Origin: Planctomycetia bacterium
GTDB lineage: Bacteria > Planctomycetota > Phycisphaerae > UBA1845 > UTPLA1
Direction: 5' to 3'
DNA: 64,000 nucleotides
NCBI GenBank assembly: GCA_015075745.1
Contig: JABTTW010000001.1
Coordinates: forward strand, 1,426,001-1,490,000
The position numbers and the translations under genes are program-made. Positions within the stretch are counted from its first letter, which is position 1, and each line of letters starts with the position of its first letter. Below the pieces are notes generated by a model. That model searched no databases. It saw nothing but the letters and a program-made list of their open reading frames with translations, and was not told the origin of the DNA. This document shows, piece after piece, positions 8,828-16,509 of the stretch.

Positions 8828-11101
8828 TCAGTCTTGCCGCGATCCTGCCTCATGCCCCGCAGGCGGCGTCGCACTTGCTTGCCCCCCCGCGCCCTGGCCC
8901 GTTTGAATCTCCGTCAGCAGCCGGCGCGACTCGGCCGTCTCCGGGTGCGTTTCGCCAAGTACGCGGATACGCATCTCCAGTGCTTCCTCGCAAAAACGCC
9001 CAGCCGCGCCCGCATCGCCCCCCCGCCATGCCAGACTCGCCAGGTTATGCAAAACCCGAGCAATGTACTGGTGGTCGCGCCCCAATCCTTCGTCGCGCTG
9101 CATGATCCGCAGCGACTCGCGATACGCTTCCGTCGCCCCGGCCATGTCGCCCTGCTCCTCGAGAAACTTCCCGAGATTATTCTGCATCTTCGCGACCTCC
9201 GGGTGATCCGGTCCGAACGCCCCGAGGCGAATGCGCAGGGCCTCACGATAACAGCGCTCCGCCTCCCGGACCGAATCGGCGTCGGCGCGACTTCGGTAGA
9301 GACCGCCGAGATTGTTCAGCGTTTGTGCCACGTCATTGGCAGCGCGGCGCCGCTCCTTGAGGCTGTTAGGCTGCCGCGTCTCCGCATCGGCATACACCCG
9401 CCGTCGCAAAAGCAGCGACTCCTTCAAGTGGCGCTCGGCCTCGTCGAGCTTCCCGCGCCGCCGGAGGAGATTGCCGATGTTGTTAAGCGTCTCGGCCACG
9501 TCGGCCTGTGACCCACTCTCCCGCCGAGCCGCCAGGGCCCGACGCCACAGTTCCTCCGCATCATCGAGTCGCTCCTGAAAATACCGAAGCTCCCCGAGGT
9601 CATTCAGGCTCTCGGCCGTTTCCGCGTCCGCGTCGCCAAGCAGGCGCTCGCGCGTCGAAAGCGCAAATGAAAGGTGCGACTCCGCCCCGTCAAATTCGCT
9701 GAAGCTCAGATAGGTCATTCCCATCGTATTGCGCACGGCCGCCGCAACCAGCGGATCGTCTTCCAGCTCCGCCTCGATCTCCCGCGAGCGCGCGTTCAGC
9801 GTCTCCAACACCGTCACATCACGCCGCCCCGCCTTCCACGGGTCGGCCGCCTCATAAAGCGCCTCAAATTCCGCAATGATGCGCGACTTCTTCGCCGCCT
9901 CCCCGGCAATCCGCCGCGCCTGCACCACCGCGACGACTCCTGTCACCGCAATGGACACGATCAACAGCCCCATCAGCATCGCAGGAATCTTGTGCCGCGA
10001 GATCATCTTGCGAAGGTGATAAACCGTGCTCAACGGCCGCGCGTGGATCGGATAGCCCTTGCGAAACCGATCGATGTCCTCCGCCATCGCCGCGACGCTC
10101 TGATACCGCCGCGCCGGGTCCTTCGCCAGCGCCTTGAGATTAATCGTCGCCACGTCACGCGGAATCTCAGGCGCCAGTCTTCTCGGGTGCTCCGGCTCGC
10201 GATCGCAGATAATGCGAACCTTCTCCAGGATGGAGTGGCTGTCCAGCCGGTACGGCATCTCCCCGGTCAGCATCTGATAGAGAATCACCCCCAGCGCATA
10301 CACGTCACTGCGCAAATCAATCCCGTCGGCGCTGCCCCGCGCCTGCTCCGGGCTCATGTACGGAAGCGTTCCGACGAGCCGGCCGCTCTCCATGACCAGC
10401 GACCGCCCGTCGGCGCCCTCGTCGTCGATGATTCTGGCCAGACCGAAATCCAGAATGCGCGGTTGCCCGCCCGCCGTCATCAGAATATTGCTCGGCTTCA
10501 GGTCGCGGTGAATGACGCCCCGCTGGTGCGCGTAGTTGACGCCGTCGCAGATCTTCATGAACAGTTCGAGCTTCCGCCCCATCGCCGCCGCCGAGCGATC
10601 GCCCGACGCCACCGTCGCATCATCGAGCAGCGTCACGCCATCGACGAGTTCCATGGCGAAGTAGTGGTTGCCGTCCTCGGTCCGGCCCGCCTGATAGATC
10701 GCGGCGATGGCCGGATGATTCAGCCGCGCCAGCGAGATGATCTCCCGTTGAAACAGCTTGATCTGCAAATCGCTAACGTGCCGTCCCCCGATGATGACCT
10801 TCAGCGCCACGCGCCGCTGCGTCTCGGGCTGCTCGGCCTCATAAACAACCCCCATCCCGCCCTGACCGATCTTGCGAATGATCCGGTAAGGCCCGATGAA
10901 ATCCGGCGGCGCCGCCAAAGTAACCGGCACTGCCTGTGCGGCATCTCCAATGTCGCCGAGCAGCGCACGCATCTCCGCCGCGCGCCGGCCGCACTCCGCA
11001 CAATCCTCGACGTGCCGCGCAATCTCGGCGCACAATGCGTCGTCGTCCTCTTCATCGTGTACCCAGGCCCAAAGGCGATCGTTCGACATCCCGCAAGTCA
11101 T
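8828..11101 (-). CDS. Membrane Ser/Thr protein kinase with N-terminal zinc-finger-like motif and C-terminal TPRs
   Basis: A 757-residue Hanks-type kinase. Residues 30-37 (HVEDCAEC) form an HxxxCxxC motif of the anti-sigma zinc-finger type. The kinase domain covers about residues 70-350, with glycine loop IGQGGMGVVYEAE, catalytic Lys101, HRDLKPSN (198-205), DFG (218-220) and the MSPEQAR activation segment. One membrane segment lies at about 372-394 and is followed by an extracytoplasmic region rich in TPR repeats (LNNIGNLLRRRGKLDEAERH and relatives) to about residue 730. The start codon overlaps the stop of the ECF sigma gene (ATGA), so the two are translated together. A role as anti-sigma and phospho-switch for that sigma factor is inferred; ECF-kinase pairs of this kind are common in planctomycetes. 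Confidence 0.93.
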   Translation of the reverse strand: MTCGMSNDRLWAWVHDEEDDDALCAEIARHVEDCAECGRRAAEMRALLGDIGDAAQAVPVTLAAPPDFIGPYRIIRKIGQGGMGVVYEAEQPETQRRVALKVIIGGRHVSDLQIKLFQREIISLARLNHPAIAAIYQAGRTEDGNHYFAMELVDGVTLLDDATVASGDRSAAAMGRKLELFMKICDGVNYAHQRGVIHRDLKPSNILMTAGGQPRILDFGLARIIDDEGADGRSLVMESGRLVGTLPYMSPEQARGSADGIDLRSDVYALGVILYQMLTGEMPYRLDSHSILEKVRIICDREPEHPRRLAPEIPRDVATINLKALAKDPARRYQSVAAMAEDIDRFRKGYPIHARPLSTVYHLRKMISRHKIPAMLMGLLIVSIAVTGVVAVVQARRIAGEAAKKSRIIAEFEALYEAADPWKAGRRDVTVLETLNARSREIEAELEDDPLVAAAVRNTMGMTYLSFSEFDGAESHLSFALSTRERLLGDADAETAESLNDLGELRYFQERLDDAEELWRRALAARRESGSQADVAETLNNIGNLLRRRGKLDEAERHLKESLLLRRRVYADAETRQPNSLKERRRAANDVAQTLNNLGGLYRSRADADSVREAERCYREALRIRLGAFGPDHPEVAKMQNNLGKFLEEQGDMAGATEAYRESLRIMQRDEGLGRDHQYIARVLHNLASLAWRGGDAGAAGRFCEEALEMRIRVLGETHPETAESRRLLTEIQTGQGAGGQASATPPAGHEAGSRQD

Positions 11102-11667
11102 GGATTCGTCCCGGAAAGACCCTCCAGGCGTTCTCGCAGAAACTCCGATGCCCGAACCAGCCGCCCCTTCACCGCGGCCTCCGTGATGCCCAGCGTCTGC
11201 GCCATCTCCTCGCGCGAGAATCCGTCGAAGTGCTTGAGCATCAACACTTCGCGATACTCCGCAGGCATCTGAGCGATGATCTGTCGAATGATCTCCGCCC
11301 GCTCCTCCCGCGCCGCCCGCGTATGCGGCCCCGCCGTCGACTGCGCCGCGTCAAACCCGGTGCGAATCAGCCGGTTATGCGTCGGGCTGCGCTGATGTCG
11401 GCGCAGAATATCCAGACAGCGATTGCGGGCCACCTTGTAGAGCCACGGCCTCGCCGATCCGGCGGGCAGCTCAGTCGTCGTCGCAATCTTCGAAAACGTC
11501 TCCTGCACCACGTCCTCGGCCAGCGCATCGTCCCCCAGGTAAGAGGCACAAAATCGATGCAGGGGCGACCAGTAGCGGCGGGTCAATTCATCCGTGGCCG
11601 TGGTGTCGCCCTTCCGAAGAGATTCGATCAGGGTTTCGTCAGAAGGGGGTGTGGATTCGCTGGTCAT
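11098..11667 (-). CDS. ECF-family RNA polymerase sigma factor
   Basis: A 189-residue sigma-70 family factor of the extracytoplasmic-function type. Region 2 is seen in DELTRRYWSPLHRFCASYLG, DALAEDVVQETF and RPWLYKVARNRCLDILRR. Region 4 is AQMPAEYREVLMLKHFDGFS followed by the helix-turn-helix REEMAQTLGITEAAVKGRL. It is the first gene of a two-gene operon with the Ser/Thr kinase (4-bp ATGA overlap), which probably controls its activity. Its own promoter must lie in the 330-bp spacer shared with the divergent metalloprotease gene, an attractive target of the sigma factor, although no repeated promoter motif was identified. Confidence 0.95.
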   Translation of the reverse strand: MTSESTPPSDETLIESLRKGDTTATDELTRRYWSPLHRFCASYLGDDALAEDVVQETFSKIATTTELPAGSARPWLYKVARNRCLDILRRHQRSPTHNRLIRTGFDAAQSTAGPHTRAAREERAEIIRQIIAQMPAEYREVLMLKHFDGFSREEMAQTLGITEAAVKGRLVRASEFLRERLEGLSGTNP

Positions 11668-11889
11668 GAGCCTGCCTTGACGAGATGACTTACCGAAAAA
11701 CCCGGCGAGAGGCCATTTTACGGAGTTTCACCACGCCCGTGGAGTTTCTGCCAGAAATCGGGCACGTCCCACACGTCATGACATTCAGCCCACGCCCCTG
11801 AAAAGGGCCTCTACGGGGCCGCAATCGAGCATTTTTGCCTATTTCGAGATTCGCGGTCCGCCCGCTCCCCCTGTTCGTGACAAAGGTAG

Positions 11890-11956
11890 GCCGGCCAGTG
11901 GAGGTGGGCCTGTGAGAGTGATCAAGAGCCCGTCACCTCACAGGCCCCCGGCCGGC
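11890..11956 (+). promoter_or_regulatory. Two-tier hairpin in the leader of the metalloprotease gene
   Basis: Two nested inverted repeats are present. An outer stem GCCGGCC (11890-11896) pairs with GGCCGGC (11950-11956), and an inner stem GGGCCTGTGAG (11906-11916) pairs perfectly with CTCACAGGCCC (11937-11947). The structure ends about 40 bp before the start codon at 11998, which has its own AAGGAG. There is no T-run, so it is not a simple terminator. It may be a leader structure or a protein-binding site. Confidence 0.5.
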
Positions 11957-11997
11957 TGAATGGGACAACGAAACCTCGAACCGAAGGAGTCACGAAC

Positions 11998-14466
11998 ATG
12001 ACCACGAAACGAAACAACTCAGCGAACCTGATCCTGACCGTCGCCCTGGCAACGGTCATCGTCTTCGCGCGACCTTCCGCCGCACAGCCGGTGCTTCAGG
12101 CCGCCGATCGCCAGACCGCGATCACTCGACTCATGCAGCCAATCACGGCTCGTGTACTTAATGCCGCACATGTCCATGCCGACGCCGACGGCGCGGCCTG
12201 CCTTGAGCTTCCGGAAATGAGCGTGATGTTCGACGCCGATGCGACGGCGACCGACGTTCAGACATTTCTCAAATCGCTCCCCGACGACGACGTCATGGCG
12301 GCCTTTCAACCGCAGGGCAGCCGCTGGACCTACACCGCGACCAACGGCACGGTCGCCGAGGGAATGCCCCTGACCATCACCTACAGCTTCATGCCCGACG
12401 GAACCCAAATCAACACCAGCTACGGCAACGGCCCGAGCGACCTCTTCGCCCGCATGAACGGCAGCTTCCCCGGCGGCATGACCGCCTTTAAGGCCGAATT
12501 CGCCCAGGCGATGAATCGCTGGAGCGAGCTCACCAACATCACCTACGTCGAAGTAGCTGATGACGGTCAGGTCTGGGGCGCCCTCGGCCAGCTCAATGCC
12601 CGCGGCGATGTCCGCATCGGCATGATCCCCCTCGGAACGCCGCTGGCCGTCAACCATTACCCGCAGTTCGGCGGCGACATGGTCTTCGACAGCAACGACA
12701 TGGCCACCTTCGCGAACTCGGTCAACGATTTCCGCTCACTTCGCAACACCATCATGCACGAGCACGGCCACGGCCTGGGCCTGAAGCACAACATGCCCAC
12801 CGACAACACCAAGCTCATGGAGCCCTACCTCAATACCAACTTCGACGGCCCACAGGACGACGACATCCGCGGCGCGCAGTTCATCTACGGCGACTGGGCC
12901 GAGTACAACGACGAACCCGCCAACAACGAGTTCATCAACGGCACGCTTCGATCCGTCGCCACCCATGGCGTCATCACGCACGTCCTCGAAGACCTCGCCC
13001 TGGAGCGCGACAACGCCTCCGACTGGTACGGCTTCGGTGCTGACCCCGGCACGCCCATCGCCATCCGCGTCGAGCCCATCGGCTCCACCTACACCCAGGC
13101 GCCGCAGGACAACCCCAATAACACCTCGACGGTCAACTCCAAGGCCGCCCGCAATCTGGCCCTGAAGCTCTACACCCGAACGTCCGTGTCATCCGATCAC
13201 CTGACGCTCCTGGCCCAGATCAACTTCAACGACGCCGGCGAGGCCGAATACCACCCGCCGATCCCCTACGGTGCCTTTGGCTTCGGTTACATGCTGGCCA
13301 ACATCTACTCGAACGACGGCATCGACGACGTACAGCGCTACCGCCTGACGATCAGCAACAGCGCCATCGAGGCCCAGCCCGAGCCCCAGCCGCAGACCGC
13401 CCCCGTGTTCGGTCTCTTCAACGTCACCGCCGGTCAAAACGTCTTCGACGGAACGACCGTCCAGTTCGGCAACGTCAACCTCGGCCAGTCGGCCAGTCGA
13501 ACACTCGCCATCACCAACAGTGGCGATGCAAACCTGACCATCGGTCAGATCACCCTTGCCGGACCGGGCGCGGCCGACTATGGCTTCACCCTGCTCCAGA
13601 GCACGATCGCCCCGGGTTCGACGGGCAATCTCGCCGTCAGCTTTCTGCCGAGTGCAGCCGGCGTGCGACAGGCCGTCATGACCATCCCCAACAATGATCC
13701 CGACCAGGCGAACTTCAGCTTCATCCTCAGCGGTTCAGGCGTTCAGCCCGCAGCCCCGGTGATGGAAGTTCGCGTGAACAACGTCGTCGTGCCCCACAAT
13801 AACACCGTGGACCTCGGCGACGTCGAGATCGGCGACAGCGCAACGGCGTCCCTGATCGTCAAGAACGTCGGTAACGCTACGCTCAACGTCTCCAACATCA
13901 ACTTCGGTGGCGCCGCCGCCGGCGAGTACTCGACGGCGCTGGCGAGCGCGAACCTGTCGCCGGGTGCCCAGGTGACCGCGTCCGTCAAGGTCGCACCGCT
14001 CGCGGCCGGCAATCGCGACGCCGAGCTGCGGCTGTTCAACAACAGCAGCCAGAGCCTGTTCGTCGTGCGGTTCACCACCAACGGCGTCCAGCCCCAGCAG
14101 CCGATCACCGACTGCAACTCCAACGGCATCGACGATGCCCAGGACCTGGCCGACGGCACCAGCGAAGACTGCAACACCAACGGCGTGCCCGATGAGTGTG
14201 AGGTCGATAGCGACAACGACGGCGTCATCGATGATTGCGACGTGTGTGCCGGCGAGGACGACAACCTCGACACCGACGGCGACGGAACGCCGAACTGCCT
14301 CGATCAGGACCCGGTCGATCCCGACGTCGGTGGCAATCCTCTTCCGCCGGATGAGGACAACAACGACAACCGGAACGGTTTCTGCGGTGCCGGGTCGGCC
14401 ATGCCGATGATGGCCGGAATGCTGGGGCTCTGCGGTGCAGGCCTCGGACGACGACGCCGCAAGTAA
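11998..14466 (+). CDS. Secreted metzincin (matrixin-like) protease with choice-of-anchor D domains and C-terminal sorting tail
   Basis: An 822-residue secreted protein with a signal peptide at about 1-30 (ending SAAQ). The zinc site HEHGHGLGLKHN at 254-265 fits HExxHxxGxxH, with a downstream Met-turn candidate KLMEP (272-276), as in matrixin-type peptidases. Two beta-rich repeats follow (about 490-690; each has G.V..G.S.......N.G...L), matching the choice-of-anchor D type. Next come Asp/Asn/Cys-rich calcium-binding repeats like thrombospondin type 3 (DCNSNGIDDAQDLADG, DSDNDGVIDDC). The end is a short hydrophobic segment with Cys/Gly followed by RRRRK, resembling a sorting signal. The start is supported by AAGGAG. 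It is divergent from the ECF-kinase operon and may be controlled by it. Confidence 0.88.
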   Translation: MTTKRNNSANLILTVALATVIVFARPSAAQPVLQAADRQTAITRLMQPITARVLNAAHVHADADGAACLELPEMSVMFDADATATDVQTFLKSLPDDDVMAAFQPQGSRWTYTATNGTVAEGMPLTITYSFMPDGTQINTSYGNGPSDLFARMNGSFPGGMTAFKAEFAQAMNRWSELTNITYVEVADDGQVWGALGQLNARGDVRIGMIPLGTPLAVNHYPQFGGDMVFDSNDMATFANSVNDFRSLRNTIMHEHGHGLGLKHNMPTDNTKLMEPYLNTNFDGPQDDDIRGAQFIYGDWAEYNDEPANNEFINGTLRSVATHGVITHVLEDLALERDNASDWYGFGADPGTPIAIRVEPIGSTYTQAPQDNPNNTSTVNSKAARNLALKLYTRTSVSSDHLTLLAQINFNDAGEAEYHPPIPYGAFGFGYMLANIYSNDGIDDVQRYRLTISNSAIEAQPEPQPQTAPVFGLFNVTAGQNVFDGTTVQFGNVNLGQSASRTLAITNSGDANLTIGQITLAGPGAADYGFTLLQSTIAPGSTGNLAVSFLPSAAGVRQAVMTIPNNDPDQANFSFILSGSGVQPAAPVMEVRVNNVVVPHNNTVDLGDVEIGDSATASLIVKNVGNATLNVSNINFGGAAAGEYSTALASANLSPGAQVTASVKVAPLAAGNRDAELRLFNNSSQSLFVVRFTTNGVQPQQPITDCNSNGIDDAQDLADGTSEDCNTNGVPDECEVDSDNDGVIDDCDVCAGEDDNLDTDGDGTPNCLDQDPVDPDVGGNPLPPDEDNNDNRNGFCGAGSAMPMMAGMLGLCGAGLGRRRRK

Positions 14467-14483
14467 GGATCAGGTTCACGACC

Positions 14484-14519
14484 GCGAGGGTCGAAGCGCT
14501 TCGGTGCTTCGGCCCTCGC
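14484..14519 (+). terminator. Hairpin terminator candidate after the metalloprotease
   Basis: GCGAGGG and CGAAGC pair with GCTTCG and CCCTCGC around a TTCG-containing loop, 18 bp after the stop codon. The T-tract is weak, so termination efficiency is uncertain. Confidence 0.55.
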
Positions 14520-14602
14520 TTCGCTTCCGCCACACACAGGAAGATCAACGAAGCATCTGTTACAATCAGGACTACTCGCCCATATGAAGGAGATGATTCA
14601 CG

Positions 14603-15691
14603 ATGATTCGATCAAATCGACTCCACGCATTCCTTCTCGCTGCCTTCTGTTTAATGACCTGCACGGGCGGCGGTTGTCCGATGCAGATGCCCACCCCCGG
14701 CCCCGAAGGACCGCCCGGCCCCATGGGCACCGACGGACAGCTCAGAATCTATGGCAACGGCTCGGCCGGCGCACGCGTCGTCAGCAGCGATGAAAACTGG
14801 AACGACGCCTCTCAGGCGCCGATCAACCTGCAATTCACCGATCTGACCATCAGCGCCGGCGCCACCCTCATGCTGCCCAGCGGCATGACCATCCGCTGCA
14901 CCGGCACATTCACCAACAATGGAAACATCGTCGTCCGCACCGGCGCCGACGGCGGCTTCGCCGGTCACGACGGGCCCGGCAACGACGACCTCGCCAATGG
15001 TCCGGTCGATCCCGTCGCGGGAATCGGGACCATCGCCGCACAGGCCGGAGACGCCGGTGACAACGCCGCGGCACGATTCGGCGGCCGGGGCGGATTCGGC
15101 ATCAGCGAGTTCGAAGCCCGCCAGGTCACCACCGTCGCGACGGCGGCCGGCGGCGGCGGCGCCGCGGCGGGAACAGATGCATCCGGCGGCGTCACCGACA
15201 ACAAGGGCTCCTCCGGCGGCGGCGGCGTACGCATTCTCGTCATGGGAGCCATCACCAACTCCGCGGACGCAAACATTTCCGCCGATGGCGCTGAAGGCGA
15301 GGGCGGCGGCGGCGCAGGCGGCGTCATCATCATGGCATCCATGACCTCCATCACCAATGCCGGCGCCATATCCGCAAACGGCGGCGACGGCGAGGCCGGC
15401 GACAGCAACGAAGGCCCCAGCGGCGGCGGAGGCGGCGGAGTCGTCCACTTCCTCGCCCCGACCATCACAAACAGCGGCACGGCAACCGTCGCAGGCGGCG
15501 CGGCCGGCGCGGTCGGCCCGGGCGTCTCAGCGGTCGATCGTTTCGGCGGCGGAGGCGGCGGCGCATCCGGCGGAAGCGGCGGCAACGGCGGCATCGTTCC
15601 AGCAGGCGCGAATCCGACCCCGCTCGCCGCGACAAGCGGCGCCAGCGGTTTCGTCCTCCAGTCGCAACTGGACCCGACGTCGCTCTTCTAA
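14603..15691 (+). CDS. Gly-rich secreted protein with a short collagen-like segment, putative lipoprotein
   Basis: 362 residues. The N-terminal hydrophobic segment ends in a Cys cluster (LMTCTGGGC) that could hold a lipobox, although the match is imperfect. It is followed by a short Gly-X-Y run (GPEGPPGPMGTDGQ) as in collagen-like lipoproteins. The rest is a repetitive, Gly/Ala/Asn-rich region (TNNGNIVVRTGADGG, ANISADGAEGEGGGGAGG, ITNAGAISANGGDGE) with the spacing of parallel beta-helix or autotransporter-like surface proteins. The start at 14603 has GAAGGAG about 11 bases upstream. No enzymatic motif was seen. It follows the secreted metalloprotease on the same strand and is probably a surface or matrix protein. 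Confidence 0.75.
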   Translation: MIRSNRLHAFLLAAFCLMTCTGGGCPMQMPTPGPEGPPGPMGTDGQLRIYGNGSAGARVVSSDENWNDASQAPINLQFTDLTISAGATLMLPSGMTIRCTGTFTNNGNIVVRTGADGGFAGHDGPGNDDLANGPVDPVAGIGTIAAQAGDAGDNAAARFGGRGGFGISEFEARQVTTVATAAGGGGAAAGTDASGGVTDNKGSSGGGGVRILVMGAITNSADANISADGAEGEGGGGAGGVIIMASMTSITNAGAISANGGDGEAGDSNEGPSGGGGGGVVHFLAPTITNSGTATVAGGAAGAVGPGVSAVDRFGGGGGGASGGSGGNGGIVPAGANPTPLAATSGASGFVLQSQLDPTSLF

Positions 15692-15720
15692 TTGTGAAGT
15701 GCCGCGCAAAGGACACGTTA

Positions 15721-16371
15721 ATGACAGTGAAAAACTCTCAGGATTTTGATGCATGGATTGGGCAAGTCTTTGACCATCCCTCTTGCGGACCTGAGTGGGA
15801 TGATGCCGCAGGTCCGTGTCCATCGACTGCAGCAGAGTATCTGGCTCAGTTATTCGAGGCTCCTTGCGCCTTGCTCGGTAGGTTTTCCGAGAAGCAGATC
15901 GCCCTTGGCCTTGAGCGGTTGCTGTCGAATGCCAATTCAAATTATGTATTTGTCTTGGCGGATGAGTCCGTGCCACAGGAACTTCAGTTGCGCGTCGTTA
16001 GTTCGTTATACACACTGTTCAAGGACTTGCTCGCGAAGATATGTTCGGAAAACGTCGGAGTCGACCACCCTCATCGGCGACCGGCAGATTCGATTTGCTT
16101 CATGATGTGGGATGCAGGTCTCTTACAGATCTATCCTGAGCGACCCGAGCACCGCATTGTCGATTTGGCAATACTTGATGTTCTAGGCCGGATTCTTGCT
16201 TTGCCGTCACAAGCTTGCCAAAAAAGCGCTTTGCATGGGCTTGGACATGCTCATTATGACTATCCGGACGCAATACCACCGATCATTGACGCGTTCTTAG
16301 CGGATCATCCAGACCTGAACGAGGACCTTCGCGAATATGCACTAGCTGCGCGAGTTGGTGGTGTTCTGTAG
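15721..16371 (+). CDS. Hypothetical protein, possible immunity protein of a lost RHS toxin
   Basis: The soluble 216-residue product was not recognised. Sequence features are an acidic, Trp/Cys-containing N-terminus (WIGQVFDHPSCGPEWDDAAG), helical middle segments and a conserved-looking GLGHAHYDYPDAIPPIID near the C-terminus. The start at 15721 (ATG, MTVKNSQ) is preferred over an upstream GTG at 15694 because the extra residues look unstructured. Base composition is distinctly lower in GC than its neighbours, and an RHS scrap (YHHHGKVFIESW) follows 45 bp downstream. This is the arrangement expected of an immunity gene left behind after toxin loss. Function is inference from context only. Confidence 0.6.
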   Translation: MTVKNSQDFDAWIGQVFDHPSCGPEWDDAAGPCPSTAAEYLAQLFEAPCALLGRFSEKQIALGLERLLSNANSNYVFVLADESVPQELQLRVVSSLYTLFKDLLAKICSENVGVDHPHRRPADSICFMMWDAGLLQIYPERPEHRIVDLAILDVLGRILALPSQACQKSALHGLGHAHYDYPDAIPPIIDAFLADHPDLNEDLREYALAARVGGVL

Positions 16372-16416
16372 GTGGATGCAATTCTCTGACAAGAGTCATG
16401 GTCTTTCGAGTTCTTC

Positions 16417-16503
16417 TACCACCATCATGGCAAGGTGTTTATCGAGTCGTGGAGCCAGACCACAAACGGCAGAGTGCAATTCGCCGATTCCAGCTTGGTT
16501 GCG
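16417..16503 (+). pseudogene. RHS core scrap
   Basis: The frame gives YHHHGKVFIESWSQTTNGRV, which aligns with YDPYGKVFIEKWD of the two RHS copies at 3.2 and 6.8 kb. Only about 25-30 residues are recognisable before homology fades at the end of the convergent dnaE2 gene. It is the third RHS fragment in the window. Confidence 0.6.
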
Positions 16504-16509
16504 TTCGCA

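Noticed and set aside
9674-11272. 532-codon open frame on the + strand
   Set aside because: Arg/His-rich shadow of the kinase and sigma genes, which have clear domains on the minus strand.
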